Below, one piece after another: positions 18,391 through 26,597 of a stretch of DNA of 64,000 nt. Made by a program: the position numbers and the translations under genes. The stretch's first letter is position 1. Each line of letters starts with the position of its first letter. Origin of the DNA: JAFAGX01 sp963759875. Its GTDB lineage: Bacteria; Acidobacteriota; Terriglobia; Terriglobales; Acidobacteriaceae. The notes below the pieces were generated by a model. The model was not told where the DNA came from. It made no database searches and saw only the letters and a program-made list of their open reading frames with translations. Location of the stretch: contig CAVXBB010000004.1 in NCBI GenBank assembly GCA_963759875.1, positions 124,001 to 188,000 of the forward strand, in the 5' to 3' direction.

Positions 18391-18822
18391 ATGGGGCGAC
18401 TGCCGGGAGGGATCAAAGAGCATGAAGTAGAACAGCATGATCTCGTTCGCATTCTGGTAGTTGACGATAACCCCTCGGTTCGGCGCTACCTCCGCGGCGT
18501 GCTGGAGCAACACCGCGGTTGGCGAGTCTGCGATGAAGCCCGCAACGGCCAAGATGCGGTCGACAGGTTCTGGAAGATTCGCCCAGATGTGATCGTCCTC
18601 GATTTTCTGATGCCGGAGATGAATGGTCTCGATGCCGCCCGCATCATCAGCCGACTCTCACCGGCAACGCCGATCCTGATGGTGACGCTTGACCTTTCCA
18701 AACAGCTGTCTGAGGAAGCGCGCAAAGTTGGAGTGCGCGGGGCTTGCGGAAAAAGCGACGTCAGCTCTCTTATGTATGCAGTGGGAGCACTATTGCGGAA
18801 AGAATGCTACTTTCCGATTTGA
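18391..18822 (+). CDS. Stand-alone response regulator receiver
   Basis: 143 residues with a single receiver: acidic pair D25-D26, phospho-acceptor D71 in VIVLDFLMPEMNG, lysine in CGKSD. It looks like the receiver half of a NarL/LuxR-type regulator without the HTH. The start at ATG 18391 gives a 19-residue leader; no better start exists in frame. It converges on the kinase gene at 18826-20166 with three bases between the stop codons. The kinase there or at 20910 may phosphorylate it. Confidence 0.85.
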   Translation: MGRLPGGIKEHEVEQHDLVRILVVDDNPSVRRYLRGVLEQHRGWRVCDEARNGQDAVDRFWKIRPDVIVLDFLMPEMNGLDAARIISRLSPATPILMVTLDLSKQLSEEARKVGVRGACGKSDVSSLMYAVGALLRKECYFPI

Positions 18823-18825
18823 GCG

Positions 18826-20166
18826 CTAGGCCGCCGAGATATTTGCGTCGCGCGCTCTTTCCGGGAGAGGTATGGTCACGGAAACCAAGGTCCCGGGTGT
18901 GCAGGGTTGGATGCTAAGGTGGCCTCCGAGCTCGCGCATCCGCTCCCGCATCCCTGCCAGTCCCACTCCAGAATTGGCTCCATTGGTCCGAAAGCCGGTT
19001 AGCAAATCGGGTCCAATCCCCTTTCCGAAATCCCTCACCTGAAGAACCACCTGGTCGGGAAGAAGTTCCAGTGCGACCTCAGCTCTTGTACTTCCGGAAT
19101 GGCGGTGGATGTTGGTAAGACTCTCCTGCAGAACGCGGAAAAGCCCGAGCGCCACCGGCTTGGGCAGGTGACTCACGTGGTTGGGCAGGGGCCCCACTTT
19201 AACTTCAATTCCGCTGCGCTGCGCAAATCCTTCCAGATACCATTTCGCCGCGGAGGCGAGCCCAGCTTCATCCAAGAGCGGAGGATGCAATAAATGCGAA
19301 ATGGTGCGTGTTTCGGCTATCGATTGATCGAGCAGCTGAATTGCTTCCGTGAGATGGTTGTCTTTGCGATCCGCGGCGAACATCTCCAAATTCATCTTCG
19401 CGCCCGCCAGGTACTGGCCCAAACTATCGTGAAGCTCGCGTGAGAATTTACGGCGTTCCTCGTCTTGCAGCTGCAGCAATCGGCCGGTAAGACGGCGGAG
19501 CGATTCCTCACTGTCCCGAGCAATTCGTTCGGCCTGCTCACGCGCTGTCAGTTCCGCGGACAGCAGGCGATAATTTACGGCGAAAAGCTCAAGCGCCAGA
19601 ACGAACGCGGCCGCCAGGGTAGCGATTGTCAGAACAAACAGGCGATGCGAGGCTTTTTGCCGGATATCCAGAAGATGTTGTTCCTCGTCACGCATCTGCT
19701 GCATGATGGACATGATGTCGGAAGAAATTGGTACGGCCCGCCGGGCCAAATCCGCCTGCCCCTGATCGTCGCCAGGCGCTTCCTTCCTTAATCGAATCGA
19801 CTCCCGCAGAAGCGCAACTCGACGGGCGGTCGCCTCCTCCAGTCGCGAACAGAGCTGCTGCTGCTTTGGATTGTCCCAGACCAACTCTCGCAGATGCTGG
19901 AGACCAGGCTGAATCTGGGATGCTGCGGCCTCGAACTGATTCAAGAAATCATCGGTCCCGGAGACAACGTAGCCGCTTCGCGAGCGTCCAGCCGACAACA
20001 CTAAAGAATCGATGTCCCCTATAGCGGCTCTGACCTCATGAGTGTGACTCACCCATCGTTCACTCTCCAGCAGACGGGTAATAGTGAAGTACGTGGCCAG
20101 TCCGCTCAGGACCAGGAGCACCAATGCCGAGATAAAAGCCGCTTGAGCTTTTTGGCGAGGGGACAT
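18826..20166 (-). CDS. CHASE3-like membrane sensor histidine kinase (HisKA_3)
   Basis: 446 residues from ATG 20166. Topology: membrane helix (about 8-30), periplasmic helical sensor (about 33-175) resembling CHASE3 (RSRSGYVVSGTDDFLNQFEAA), second membrane helix (about 178-200), short linker, HisKA_3 with H246 in RRKFSRELHDSLGQYLAG, and HATPase_c (about 330-440, LQESLTNIHRHSG, GVGLAGMRERM). It belongs to the NarX/DesK class that pairs with LuxR-type regulators such as the one at 22850. The upstream extension to 20373 is AT-rich and unlike protein, and no start has a good ribosome-binding site, so the N-terminus is uncertain. Confidence 0.88.
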   Translation of the reverse strand: MSPRQKAQAAFISALVLLVLSGLATYFTITRLLESERWVSHTHEVRAAIGDIDSLVLSAGRSRSGYVVSGTDDFLNQFEAAASQIQPGLQHLRELVWDNPKQQQLCSRLEEATARRVALLRESIRLRKEAPGDDQGQADLARRAVPISSDIMSIMQQMRDEEQHLLDIRQKASHRLFVLTIATLAAAFVLALELFAVNYRLLSAELTAREQAERIARDSEESLRRLTGRLLQLQDEERRKFSRELHDSLGQYLAGAKMNLEMFAADRKDNHLTEAIQLLDQSIAETRTISHLLHPPLLDEAGLASAAKWYLEGFAQRSGIEVKVGPLPNHVSHLPKPVALGLFRVLQESLTNIHRHSGSTRAEVALELLPDQVVLQVRDFGKGIGPDLLTGFRTNGANSGVGLAGMRERMRELGGHLSIQPCTPGTLVSVTIPLPERARDANISAA

Positions 20167-20362
20167 ACATTTTCTGGTCAAACACGCAATGAATTGTATT
20201 GCGTCTTTCCCGATCCTGCGCCATTCCAGAGTACATCCCCCACTAAAAAAGCGGGGCGTATTGCATTCATCAGACTTAAGGAAAAAACGGGGAAAGACCA
20301 GGCTCCCACATGTCTGTATAACGTATAATAAACAAATTTTATATGCAAGAAAAAAGAGAAAC

Positions 20363-20392
20363 TTGACAAACACATAAAAGGAATCATATAAG
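20363..20392 (+). promoter_or_regulatory. Sigma-70-type promoter
   Basis: TTGACA at 20363-20368 and TATAAG at 20387-20392 with an 18-base spacer, in an AT-rich stretch that contrasts with the surroundings. It lies 33 bases upstream of the ATG at 20425. Confidence 0.65.
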
Positions 20393-20424
20393 AATCTTAA
20401 GAATCGCTACAGGATGGGCTACGT

Positions 20425-20721
20425 ATGGCTAAAGAAAGCAGTGGCAGGGTCCAGAAGACGCATCCGAAATATGACCGCGTCATTTTGGCCGACATTCGGC
20501 GGAGCCGGCGCGGCAAACATCACGATTTGGTGAAGGGAATTTTTCAGGAACTGGAATCCTTGCCCGAGGGGTCAGCCATCAAAATCCCCTTGGCCGAAAT
20601 CGATGGCACGACGCTGGCCAACCTGCGATCCGCCGTCCATCGCGCCTCGATTTCGAGACGTCTGGGAGTCCAAACCTTGTCGGACGAACAAAATCTCTAC
20701 GTTTGGAAAGCTGCAGAATAG
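20425..20721 (+). CDS. Small basic hypothetical protein
   Basis: 98 residues, soluble. The N-terminal 25 residues are basic (RVQKTHPKYDRVILADIRRSRRGKHH). The middle (LPEGSAIKIPLAEI) and C-terminus (LANLRSAVHRASISRRLGVQTLSDEQNLYVWK) look like a small alpha/beta DNA- or RNA-associated domain, but I recognise no family. A good sigma-70 promoter precedes it. It stands alone between two divergent kinase genes. Confidence 0.65.
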   Translation: MAKESSGRVQKTHPKYDRVILADIRRSRRGKHHDLVKGIFQELESLPEGSAIKIPLAEIDGTTLANLRSAVHRASISRRLGVQTLSDEQNLYVWKAAE

Positions 20722-20909
20722 GCGCGATTTCTGTTTCTCTTCCATTCGTTGAGCGCTATCCCAACTGACAAACCGCTGAAAAAACTACAGGATTACCCGT
20801 ATTTCGCAATCCTCGTTACAAAACTAAACTAAGGCGCGATATGGGCTCCTGCCTGCCCCTGACACGCCGTAGGCAGGCGGCAACCATACCGTTTCCGGAG
20901 GCAATCGAG

Positions 20910-22322
20910 ATGAGCATTGCCGCAGTACCGCGTTATGCGGACGCACCGCCGGGGCCGGTGGCGCATTGCGGGCACACCGTACAGTTTTATGGTGAGGATT
21001 CAGCCCTGCTCGATGAATTGAGCCGCTTCGTAGGCACCGAGCTGGTCGCTGGGAACGCTGTCGTCGTCATCGCCACCAAAACTCACCGAGACGGGCTTAC
21101 GCAGAGGCTGCAGGCGCGAGGTCTTGATACGGCCCCGGCCATTGAGCAGGGCCGTTACATTGCATTGGATGCAGCCGAAACCCTGGCGAAGTTTATGCGG
21201 GACAGGTGGCCCGATGCGGACCTGTTTATCGAGGTCATCGGCAGCATCCTGGGACAGGCCGCGGCTGCCGGAGGAAAGACCGCCCACGTTGCCGCATTTG
21301 GGGAAATGGTCGCTCTGTTGTGGGCGAAGGGAAATGCCGAGGGGGTAGTGCGTCTCGAACAGCTGTGGAACAATCTGGCCCGAACTTACGACTTGTCTCT
21401 TCGCTGCGCCTACCCGATCAGCGGCTTTAACCACGAAGATCACGGCGACGCGTTTCTGAAGATCTGCTCGGAACATTCCCAGGTGATTCCGGTTGAGAGC
21501 TACACCGCCTTGCTCAGCGACGAGGAACGTAATCGCAGCATCGCTCAACTGCAGCAAAAAGCGCGGGCGCTTGAGACCGAGATGGCGGAGCGCAAACAAG
21601 TGGAGGAAGCCTTGCGCCGCATCAAGGCCGATCTGGAGTTTCAGGTGGAGCAGCGAACCGCCGCATTAAGACAGCTTTCCTCCCGATTGCTCAGTTTGCA
21701 GGACTTTGAGCGCCGGCGAATTGCGCGCGAGTTGCATGACAGCCTGGGCCAGTATTTGATCGGTCTGAAACTTAACGCCCATATGCTCCGGCAATCGCCG
21801 GAACGCGAAGAGTTGTGGTCCGAAGCCGACAAGTTGATGGAGCAATGCATTTCCGAAGTCCGGACGCTTTCTTACCTGCTGCATCCGCCGACCATGGACG
21901 CGGCAGGCTTTGCTTCGGCCGCGCGCTGGTACGTAGAGGGCTATGGCCAGCGCAGTGGACTTCAAGTGACGCTGGACGCACCGGTTGATCTGGGTCGCCT
22001 GGCGGATACCATCGAACTCGCGCTCTTCCGCGTGCTTCAGGAAGCCTTAACCAATGTGCATCGGCACTCCGGAGCCTCGGCAGCCGAAGTCGTCGTTCGG
22101 CAAGACGCGGAGCAGGTGATTTTGGAGGTGAGGGATAACGGTCGTGGTATCCGGGCAGACTTGATGGATCATTTTCACACCACCGGTGCCGGGACGGGCG
22201 TAGGGATCGCGGGCATCCGGGAGCGGGTGCGGGAACTGGGGGGCAGGCTGACTCTTCAATCGGATGGCAATGGCACTCTGGTAAGCGTTGCTATCCCGCT
22301 TCCTCCGAATGGGTCCAAATGA
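20910..22322 (+). CDS. MEDS-domain sensor histidine kinase (HisKA_3)
   Basis: 470 residues from ATG 20910, with GGAGG upstream; the 23 codons before it in frame are not needed. Residues 20-190 match the MEDS (DcmR-like sensory) domain: HTVQFYGEDSALLDELSRFVGTEL, GNAVVVIATKTHRDGL, LIEVIG-like core and LRCAYPISGF. A coiled coil (210-262) leads into HisKA_3 with H276 in RRRIARELHDSLGQYLIG, then HATPase_c (about 355-468). There is no membrane segment, so it is cytoplasmic. Two regulator genes follow directly on the same strand, the likely phosphotransfer partners. Confidence 0.9.
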   Translation: MSIAAVPRYADAPPGPVAHCGHTVQFYGEDSALLDELSRFVGTELVAGNAVVVIATKTHRDGLTQRLQARGLDTAPAIEQGRYIALDAAETLAKFMRDRWPDADLFIEVIGSILGQAAAAGGKTAHVAAFGEMVALLWAKGNAEGVVRLEQLWNNLARTYDLSLRCAYPISGFNHEDHGDAFLKICSEHSQVIPVESYTALLSDEERNRSIAQLQQKARALETEMAERKQVEEALRRIKADLEFQVEQRTAALRQLSSRLLSLQDFERRRIARELHDSLGQYLIGLKLNAHMLRQSPEREELWSEADKLMEQCISEVRTLSYLLHPPTMDAAGFASAARWYVEGYGQRSGLQVTLDAPVDLGRLADTIELALFRVLQEALTNVHRHSGASAAEVVVRQDAEQVILEVRDNGRGIRADLMDHFHTTGAGTGVGIAGIRERVRELGGRLTLQSDGNGTLVSVAIPLPPNGSK

Positions 22323-22379
22323 ACCCGAAGTATTGTCGGATGAGTGCAATGTTGAGCGCGTGGACATTAGAAAGTCGGT

Positions 22380-22775
22380 ATGACAGTTCGTATTTTGGTG
22401 GTAGACGACCATCCCGTCGTAAGGCACGGGCTAAGGACTTTACTTGGTGGTCGCCCCGAATGGGAAATTGTCGATGAAGCCGAAGATGGAATTGAAGCCG
22501 TGGAGAAGGCGGGTCGCTTCAAGCCGGACGTCGTCGTACTCGATATCAGTATGCCAAGAATGGACGGCCTGGAGACTTGCCGGCGTATCCGCAGGAATGT
22601 GCCGAAAGCTGAAGTGCTGATCGTCACTCAACATGATTCTCCGCAGATGATGCGGGAGGCATTGAGTGCGGGTGCCAAAGGCTATGTTGTAAAGTCCGAT
22701 GCGGCCAGGGATTTACTCGCCGCCGTGGACGCGGTGAGTCAGCATCGGGTTTTTTTCGCAGCCCGCCGTGGGTGA
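22380..22775 (+). CDS. Receiver-only NarL-like response regulator
   Basis: 131 residues. Receiver with D9-D10, phospho-acceptor D55 in VVVLDISMPRMDG and lysine in VVKSDAARDL. The protein ends just after the receiver (VFFAARRG), where its neighbour at 22850 continues into a linker and LuxR HTH. It may be a phosphate sink or a truncated NarL-type regulator. It follows the MEDS kinase by 57 bases and probably shares its transcript. Confidence 0.88.
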   Translation: MTVRILVVDDHPVVRHGLRTLLGGRPEWEIVDEAEDGIEAVEKAGRFKPDVVVLDISMPRMDGLETCRRIRRNVPKAEVLIVTQHDSPQMMREALSAGAKGYVVKSDAARDLLAAVDAVSQHRVFFAARRG

Positions 22776-22849
22776 CGGGCGATGCAGAATGAACGGAAGC
22801 TCTTTCCTCGGTAAAACCTGGGCGTATGACGTCCTCACGGAGGTGAACC

Positions 22850-23551
22850 ATGAAGTTGCGTATCTTGATCGCTGACGACCACGAAGTTGTGCGTCGCGGA
22901 TTGTGTACTCTTCTACAAGGGCATGAGGGCTGGGAGATCTGCGGAGAGGCCAGGGACGGACGTCAAGCCGTCGAAATGGCAAAACAATTGAAACCCGATG
23001 TGGTGATCCTGGATGTCGGTATGCCGAATCTCAATGGTTTGGCGGCGACCCGGCAATTGGCGCAACAAAACCCCCAACAGAAGATCATTGTTTTGACTAT
23101 CACCGACTCTGATCAGGTAATACGGGAGGCGCTCGACGCTGGCGCTCGCGGCTTTGTTCTGAAATCCGACGCCGCTCGGGATCTGGTAGCCGCGGTAGAG
23201 GCCCTGCAGCGTAACCGCATGTTCTTTACCCCTCGGGTCAACGACATGGTGCTGGCGGGCTTCTTGGACAAGAACCAGCATGGTTCCAATGGCGCATCCC
23301 CGAAGTCGCCAAAATTGACGCCGCGTGAGCGAGAAGTCATTCAGCTTCTGGCCGAAGGGAAGAGCTCGAAGGAAGTGGCCAGCCTTCTCAACCTGAGCAC
23401 CAAGACGGCGGAGACCCATCGCAGCAACATCATGCGCAAACTCGATTTTCATTCGATCCGGGATCTGGTCGTGTATGCGGTCAAGAACGATATCATCCAA
23501 TTGCAGATGTCGTCACCTTTGGCCAATACCACAGCAGATTTGGCAGCGTAG
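22850..23551 (+). CDS. NarL/LuxR-family response regulator
   Basis: 233 residues, GGAGG before ATG 22850. Receiver 1-125 (D9-D10, phospho-acceptor D55 in VVILDVGMPNLNG, lysine in VLKSDAARDL), linker 126-150, LuxR-type HTH about 150-212 (LTPREREVIQLLAEGKSSKEVASLLNLS, TAETHRSNIMRKL). It is a DNA-binding transcription regulator. It closes the operon kinase (20910), receiver (22380), regulator, and a stem-loop follows. Confidence 0.93.
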   Translation: MKLRILIADDHEVVRRGLCTLLQGHEGWEICGEARDGRQAVEMAKQLKPDVVILDVGMPNLNGLAATRQLAQQNPQQKIIVLTITDSDQVIREALDAGARGFVLKSDAARDLVAAVEALQRNRMFFTPRVNDMVLAGFLDKNQHGSNGASPKSPKLTPREREVIQLLAEGKSSKEVASLLNLSTKTAETHRSNIMRKLDFHSIRDLVVYAVKNDIIQLQMSSPLANTTADLAA

Positions 23552-23591
23552 CGGAATGCCATCGATCGAGGGGGTGGGCAATACGTAAAAG

Positions 23592-23616
23592 CGGGGAGCC
23601 GACAAGCGGCTCCCCG
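23592..23616 (+). terminator. Stem-loop terminator after the LuxR regulator
   Basis: A perfect 10-bp stem (CGGGGAGCCG / CGGCTCCCCG) with a 5-base loop, followed only by TTT. It lies between convergent genes and may serve both strands; the T tract is short. Confidence 0.7.
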
Positions 23617-23640
23617 TTTGAGAGGCAGGTTTCAATAAGC

Positions 23641-23895
23641 TCAGCTAGCCTTCCGCCTCTCCTCAAAATTGCGCTGCTCGTCAATTTCGGATTCGCTCCC
23701 GACCTTGGCATTCCATTCGTCGACTTGCTTCTGAGCTTCCTCGCGAACGATTCCGTATCTTTCTTGTATTTTTCCAACCAGTTGTTCGCTCTGACCGTCG
23801 ATGACGTCAAGATCATCGTCCGTCAATTTGCCCCAGCGCTCCTTTACCGACCCTTTCATCTGTTTCCATTTGCCCTTCAGTTGATCCGAGTTCAT
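23641..23895 (-). CDS. CsbD-family general stress protein
   Basis: 84 residues from ATG 23895, with AAAGGAG upstream. It opens with MNSDQLKGKWKQMKGSVKERWGKLTDDDLDVI, the signature of CsbD proteins, followed by DGQSEQLVGKIQERYGIVREEA. CsbD proteins are small, soluble and induced under SigB or other general stress control; their activity is unknown. The C-terminal 20 residues are a charged extension. Confidence 0.95.
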   Translation of the reverse strand: MNSDQLKGKWKQMKGSVKERWGKLTDDDLDVIDGQSEQLVGKIQERYGIVREEAQKQVDEWNAKVGSESEIDEQRNFEERRKAS

Positions 23896-23979
23896 TCTTT
23901 GCTCCTTTGTCTGTTTTGTTGAGTTCGATTTCAAGTTCCAAGTGATGCAAGGTCCAAGTTGCGAGACTTTTCTCGCGAG

Positions 23980-24543
23980 CTAGACTGCACGAGGAAGATG
24001 TTGATTGACGTTGGCCCCTTCAGAGTGCGCCTCGCTGGTGGATGAAATATCCTGAGCTCCAGTCGCCTCGAGAATGAGCTTGGCTCGTTTTGTCCAGTCG
24101 GAGCTGTCGCAGTGGACCGAGAGCAGAATGCCGCCATCTTTGACTCTGCCCTCATAACGCTTGGCTTCGTACTCGGGGATTCCCATTCCCACCAAGGCTC
24201 CTGCTACGCCACCGACAGTGCCTCCCACTCCTGCTCCGGCAAGAGCAGCCATGATTGGGCCGGCAGCGATAAATGGCCCTACTCCAGGAATAGCGAGAGC
24301 GCCGACGCCCAGCAGCCATCCCATGACACCGCCCAGTACCACACCGGTTCCGGCTCCTGCGGTGGCGCCTTCCGGAGCTTTCGTGCCCTTCTCGTGCGCG
24401 AAGTCTTTGGACCCCGTGCTCTGGGAGAAAAGCACAGAGATGTCCCGATTGCTGAAGCCTGCTGCCTTCAAGCCATCGACGCCGCTTTCTACATTCGCGT
24501 AGCTCGGATAAATGCCGAAGACTGCTGTGTTCTTTCCTGACAT
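23980..24543 (-). CDS. YflT/GS17M-like stress protein with glycine zipper
   Basis: 187 residues from ATG 24543, which has AAAAGGAG upstream. Residues 5-45 (AVFGIYPSYANVESGVDGLKAAGFSNRDISVLF) match the GS17M/YflT N-terminal fold. Residues 65-135 are glycine- and alanine-rich membrane-like helices (GAGTGVVLGGVMGWLLGVGALAIPGVGPFIAAGP). The end has the GIPEYEAKRYEGRVKDGGILLSVHC motif. It is a likely membrane-associated stress protein of unknown function. A shorter paralogue is at 7677-8204. Confidence 0.87.
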   Translation of the reverse strand: MSGKNTAVFGIYPSYANVESGVDGLKAAGFSNRDISVLFSQSTGSKDFAHEKGTKAPEGATAGAGTGVVLGGVMGWLLGVGALAIPGVGPFIAAGPIMAALAGAGVGGTVGGVAGALVGMGIPEYEAKRYEGRVKDGGILLSVHCDSSDWTKRAKLILEATGAQDISSTSEAHSEGANVNQHLPRAV

Positions 24544-24791
24544 AGTGAGTTCTCCTTTTGATTGGCGCTTGGAAGTAATCGCCCGGTTTGAGGTTTGATG
24601 TCGAGTCCGCCAATCATCTGGGGATTGGCGCGTCCGTGAAATCGAGGACTTCTCTGTCATCTAAACGATAAGGGCTCAGAGTCTGGCTGCCTATCCAGTC
24701 AAAGCCCTAGTTCAATGGCGGAATGTATGTAGTGGTTCTAGCCCAGACAGGACAAGAGCGCGGGGGGTTTCAGGCACCTGTCGCAAAAGAA

Positions 24792-24923
24792 CTATTGCGT
24801 TGCCGCTGCGCTTGCGAACGCCGCCACTATCACCACTAACAAGGCCACCAATATCGCCACCCCACTGCCTATCAACACAATTTCGCTCAGCAAATCCGCT
24901 TTCAACAGTTCGTCTCTGCGCAT
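24792..24923 (-). CDS. Small single-pass membrane peptide
   Basis: 43 residues from ATG 24923, with AAGGAGAAATT directly upstream. The N-terminus is charged (MRRDELLKADLLSE) and is followed by one membrane helix (IVLIGSGVAILVALLVVIVAAFA). I do not recognise a family. The strong ribosome-binding site and the membrane design make it a credible gene. Confidence 0.6.
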   Translation of the reverse strand: MRRDELLKADLLSEIVLIGSGVAILVALLVVIVAAFASAAATQ

Positions 24924-25123
24924 AATTTCTCCTTGCGCTTCGTTAGACGCAAGGAACAAGAACAGGAAACGTCAGTACCAACAATATGCTCGGCGTGTAA
25001 AGCATTTACCGTATCCGCGGTAGAGGTGCCATCGACTTGGCGGCCTGAGTTCGCCTGGCTTTGAACTCAGTAACCGGCGGATTAGGAATCGATCGTTGAT
25101 AACGATAACCGCGAGTTCGGCGC

Positions 25124-25285
25124 CTAGGCGGCGGTCTCCTCTTCGTCTCCCACGTAATCATTGTCGCGCGAACGTCTCTGGCTAATCACTCTAGCCGCAT
25201 GGACGGTTCGCTGATGATTCCTGAGCTCGCGCTCGGAGTTGAGGCGCCCGCCACACAGGCTACAGGTCATCGTCAGGTCTTCCAT
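25124..25285 (-). CDS. Small C2H2 zinc-finger-like protein
   Basis: 53 residues from ATG 25285, preceded by GAGGAGGGG. The sequence CSLCGGRLNSERELRNHQRTVH has the spacing of a classical C2H2 finger (C-x2-C-x12-H-x4-H). The C-terminus is acidic (DEEETAA). Bacterial C2H2 fingers of this size (Ros/MucR relatives or small stand-alone fingers) are uncommon. It may bind nucleic acid or protein. Confidence 0.65.
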   Translation of the reverse strand: MEDLTMTCSLCGGRLNSERELRNHQRTVHAARVISQRRSRDNDYVGDEEETAA

Positions 25286-25813
25286 GTTCGCCCCTCCTCT
25301 TGGCTTGGTGTTGTGTTCGGGCTCCTCGGCACGAGCATTTGTTCGACCCAGCTGCTCGCAGCCAAAGGACTCCTGTCACGATAGTAAGAATCGGACCGGC
25401 GAAAACCATCGGGCACACTCTGTAATGTGGGGAATATCGACCGTACTTCCTTTCGCTCAAAGCCGCGGCTTCGGCGGACTGATGATCGAGGCATTCGTTC
25501 TTGTTCGGCAGCCTGAATAAGTAATTTGGGGAGAAATAGAATACGAGCCAACAGCTCCTAACACATGAGTTAGTGAAACGCTGGGAGTACAGTAAAACCT
25601 GTATGCAAATGGCATAACGCTTTGATAGGTAATGGTACTTGTGGTGCAGCCATGCTGTTGGCGAGCAGCAAACTTTACCCGCCTCTTGTCAGGATTTCAT
25701 ACGGCGCGTCATTCCGATCCCGCTAACTTCTTATTTGTCGCGCACGTGAGGTCTGGCCCCTCGCTTGCCTTTGCAATCTACGAAGGAAAATCCACACTTG
25801 GAGGCACCACGTT
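25286..25813. other. Intergenic region upstream of the DUF5818 gene
   Basis: It holds the sigma-54-type site at 25754-25768. A minus-strand frame (25260-25412) encoding MVFAGPILTIVTGVLWL plus a basic tail lacks a ribosome-binding site and overlaps the zinc-finger gene start, so I do not call it. Nothing else is recognised. Confidence 0.4.
25754..25768 (+). promoter_or_regulatory. Sigma-54 (-24/-12) promoter candidate
   Basis: TGGCCCCTCGCTTGCC has TGGC and TTGC with GG to GC spacing of 12. The expected transcript start is near 25779, giving about 35 bases of leader before ATG 25814. Confidence 0.6.
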
Positions 25814-26176
25814 ATGAAATCACTCAATCTCCTCAGACTGCTGGGCCTGCTGGCTCTCCTCTTCAGTCTGGGTGGCAATTCACTCTACGGACAGGAGCAG
25901 CAGTCAGGGTCGCAACAGCAAGATCCGGCAGCGCAGTCCCAACCCTCGATGAGCCAGCAGTCCGCCCAGAGTCAGCCTTCGCAAATTTTCGTGGGCAAGG
26001 TTGCCAAGTCCAAAGCCGGCGACCTCCTGTTGAAGGGTGACGCAGGCATGTCCTACAAGCTGGACAGCGCCGACCAAGCCACGCCATTCGTCGGAAAGAA
26101 AGTCAAAGTAACCGGAACCCTGGATGCAGCGACCAACACGATCCACATCACCAGTATCGAACCCCCCGCTTCCTAG
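25814..26176 (+). CDS. Secreted DUF5818-type small protein
   Basis: 120 residues. Residues 1-27 are a signal peptide (LLGLLALLFSLGGNSLYGQ). A Q/S-rich linker covers 28-55. The C-terminal half (IFVGKVAKSKAGDLLLKGD, YKLDSADQATPFVGKKVKVTGTLD, IHITSIEP) is a small beta-barrel, OB-like domain matching DUF5818, which is frequent in Acidobacteriota. Function unknown; it is exported. It has a sigma-54-type promoter upstream and a strong terminator downstream, so it is a single-gene unit. Confidence 0.85.
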   Translation: MKSLNLLRLLGLLALLFSLGGNSLYGQEQQSGSQQQDPAAQSQPSMSQQSAQSQPSQIFVGKVAKSKAGDLLLKGDAGMSYKLDSADQATPFVGKKVKVTGTLDAATNTIHITSIEPPAS

Positions 26177-26196
26177 AGGGAGAAAAACCACGGTGA

Positions 26197-26227
26197 AGAG
26201 GGACCCGAAATCTGTCCCTCTTTTTTT
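26197..26227 (+). terminator. Rho-independent terminator after the DUF5818 gene
   Basis: Stem AGAGGGAC / GTCCCTCT (8 bp) with a 9-base loop, followed by an unbroken run of T residues (26221-26227). Confidence 0.92.
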
Positions 26228-26597
26228 ACTTTTTGCGCCCTGCGGAAATAGACTCATTTCCTTGACATACCTTCCTTGACCAAGAATTCGACAGTTGTAT
26301 TGGTCCGATCCAAACCATGGTGGTTCCGTTGAGAGCTCGTTGACAGAATCATTGACCAGTACGATGCTGAGAGTGCTAGATTGGGTGCGCACAACGGTGG
26401 CGTTGGTCTACCGGAGCATTCGTCCGTTCGCGTCGCTTCGGGTCGCCGCGGGTTGGCTGGCAATGCATTCGTTCTGCTCATCTTGGCCCTTCTGCTCTGG
26501 GATGGAGATCACGGTCCGTTGTTCGCTATTCAGGTACACCACGGCTGAGTCCCCTCGGAACGAGTGCCATGCTCTCTAACGCTGCTTGGCAACAAAC
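26228..26597. other. Intergenic region upstream of the propeller kinase
   Basis: No convincing gene. A TTGACA hexamer lies at 26261 without a clear partner -10 element. The leader of the propeller kinase should start in this stretch. Confidence 0.35.
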
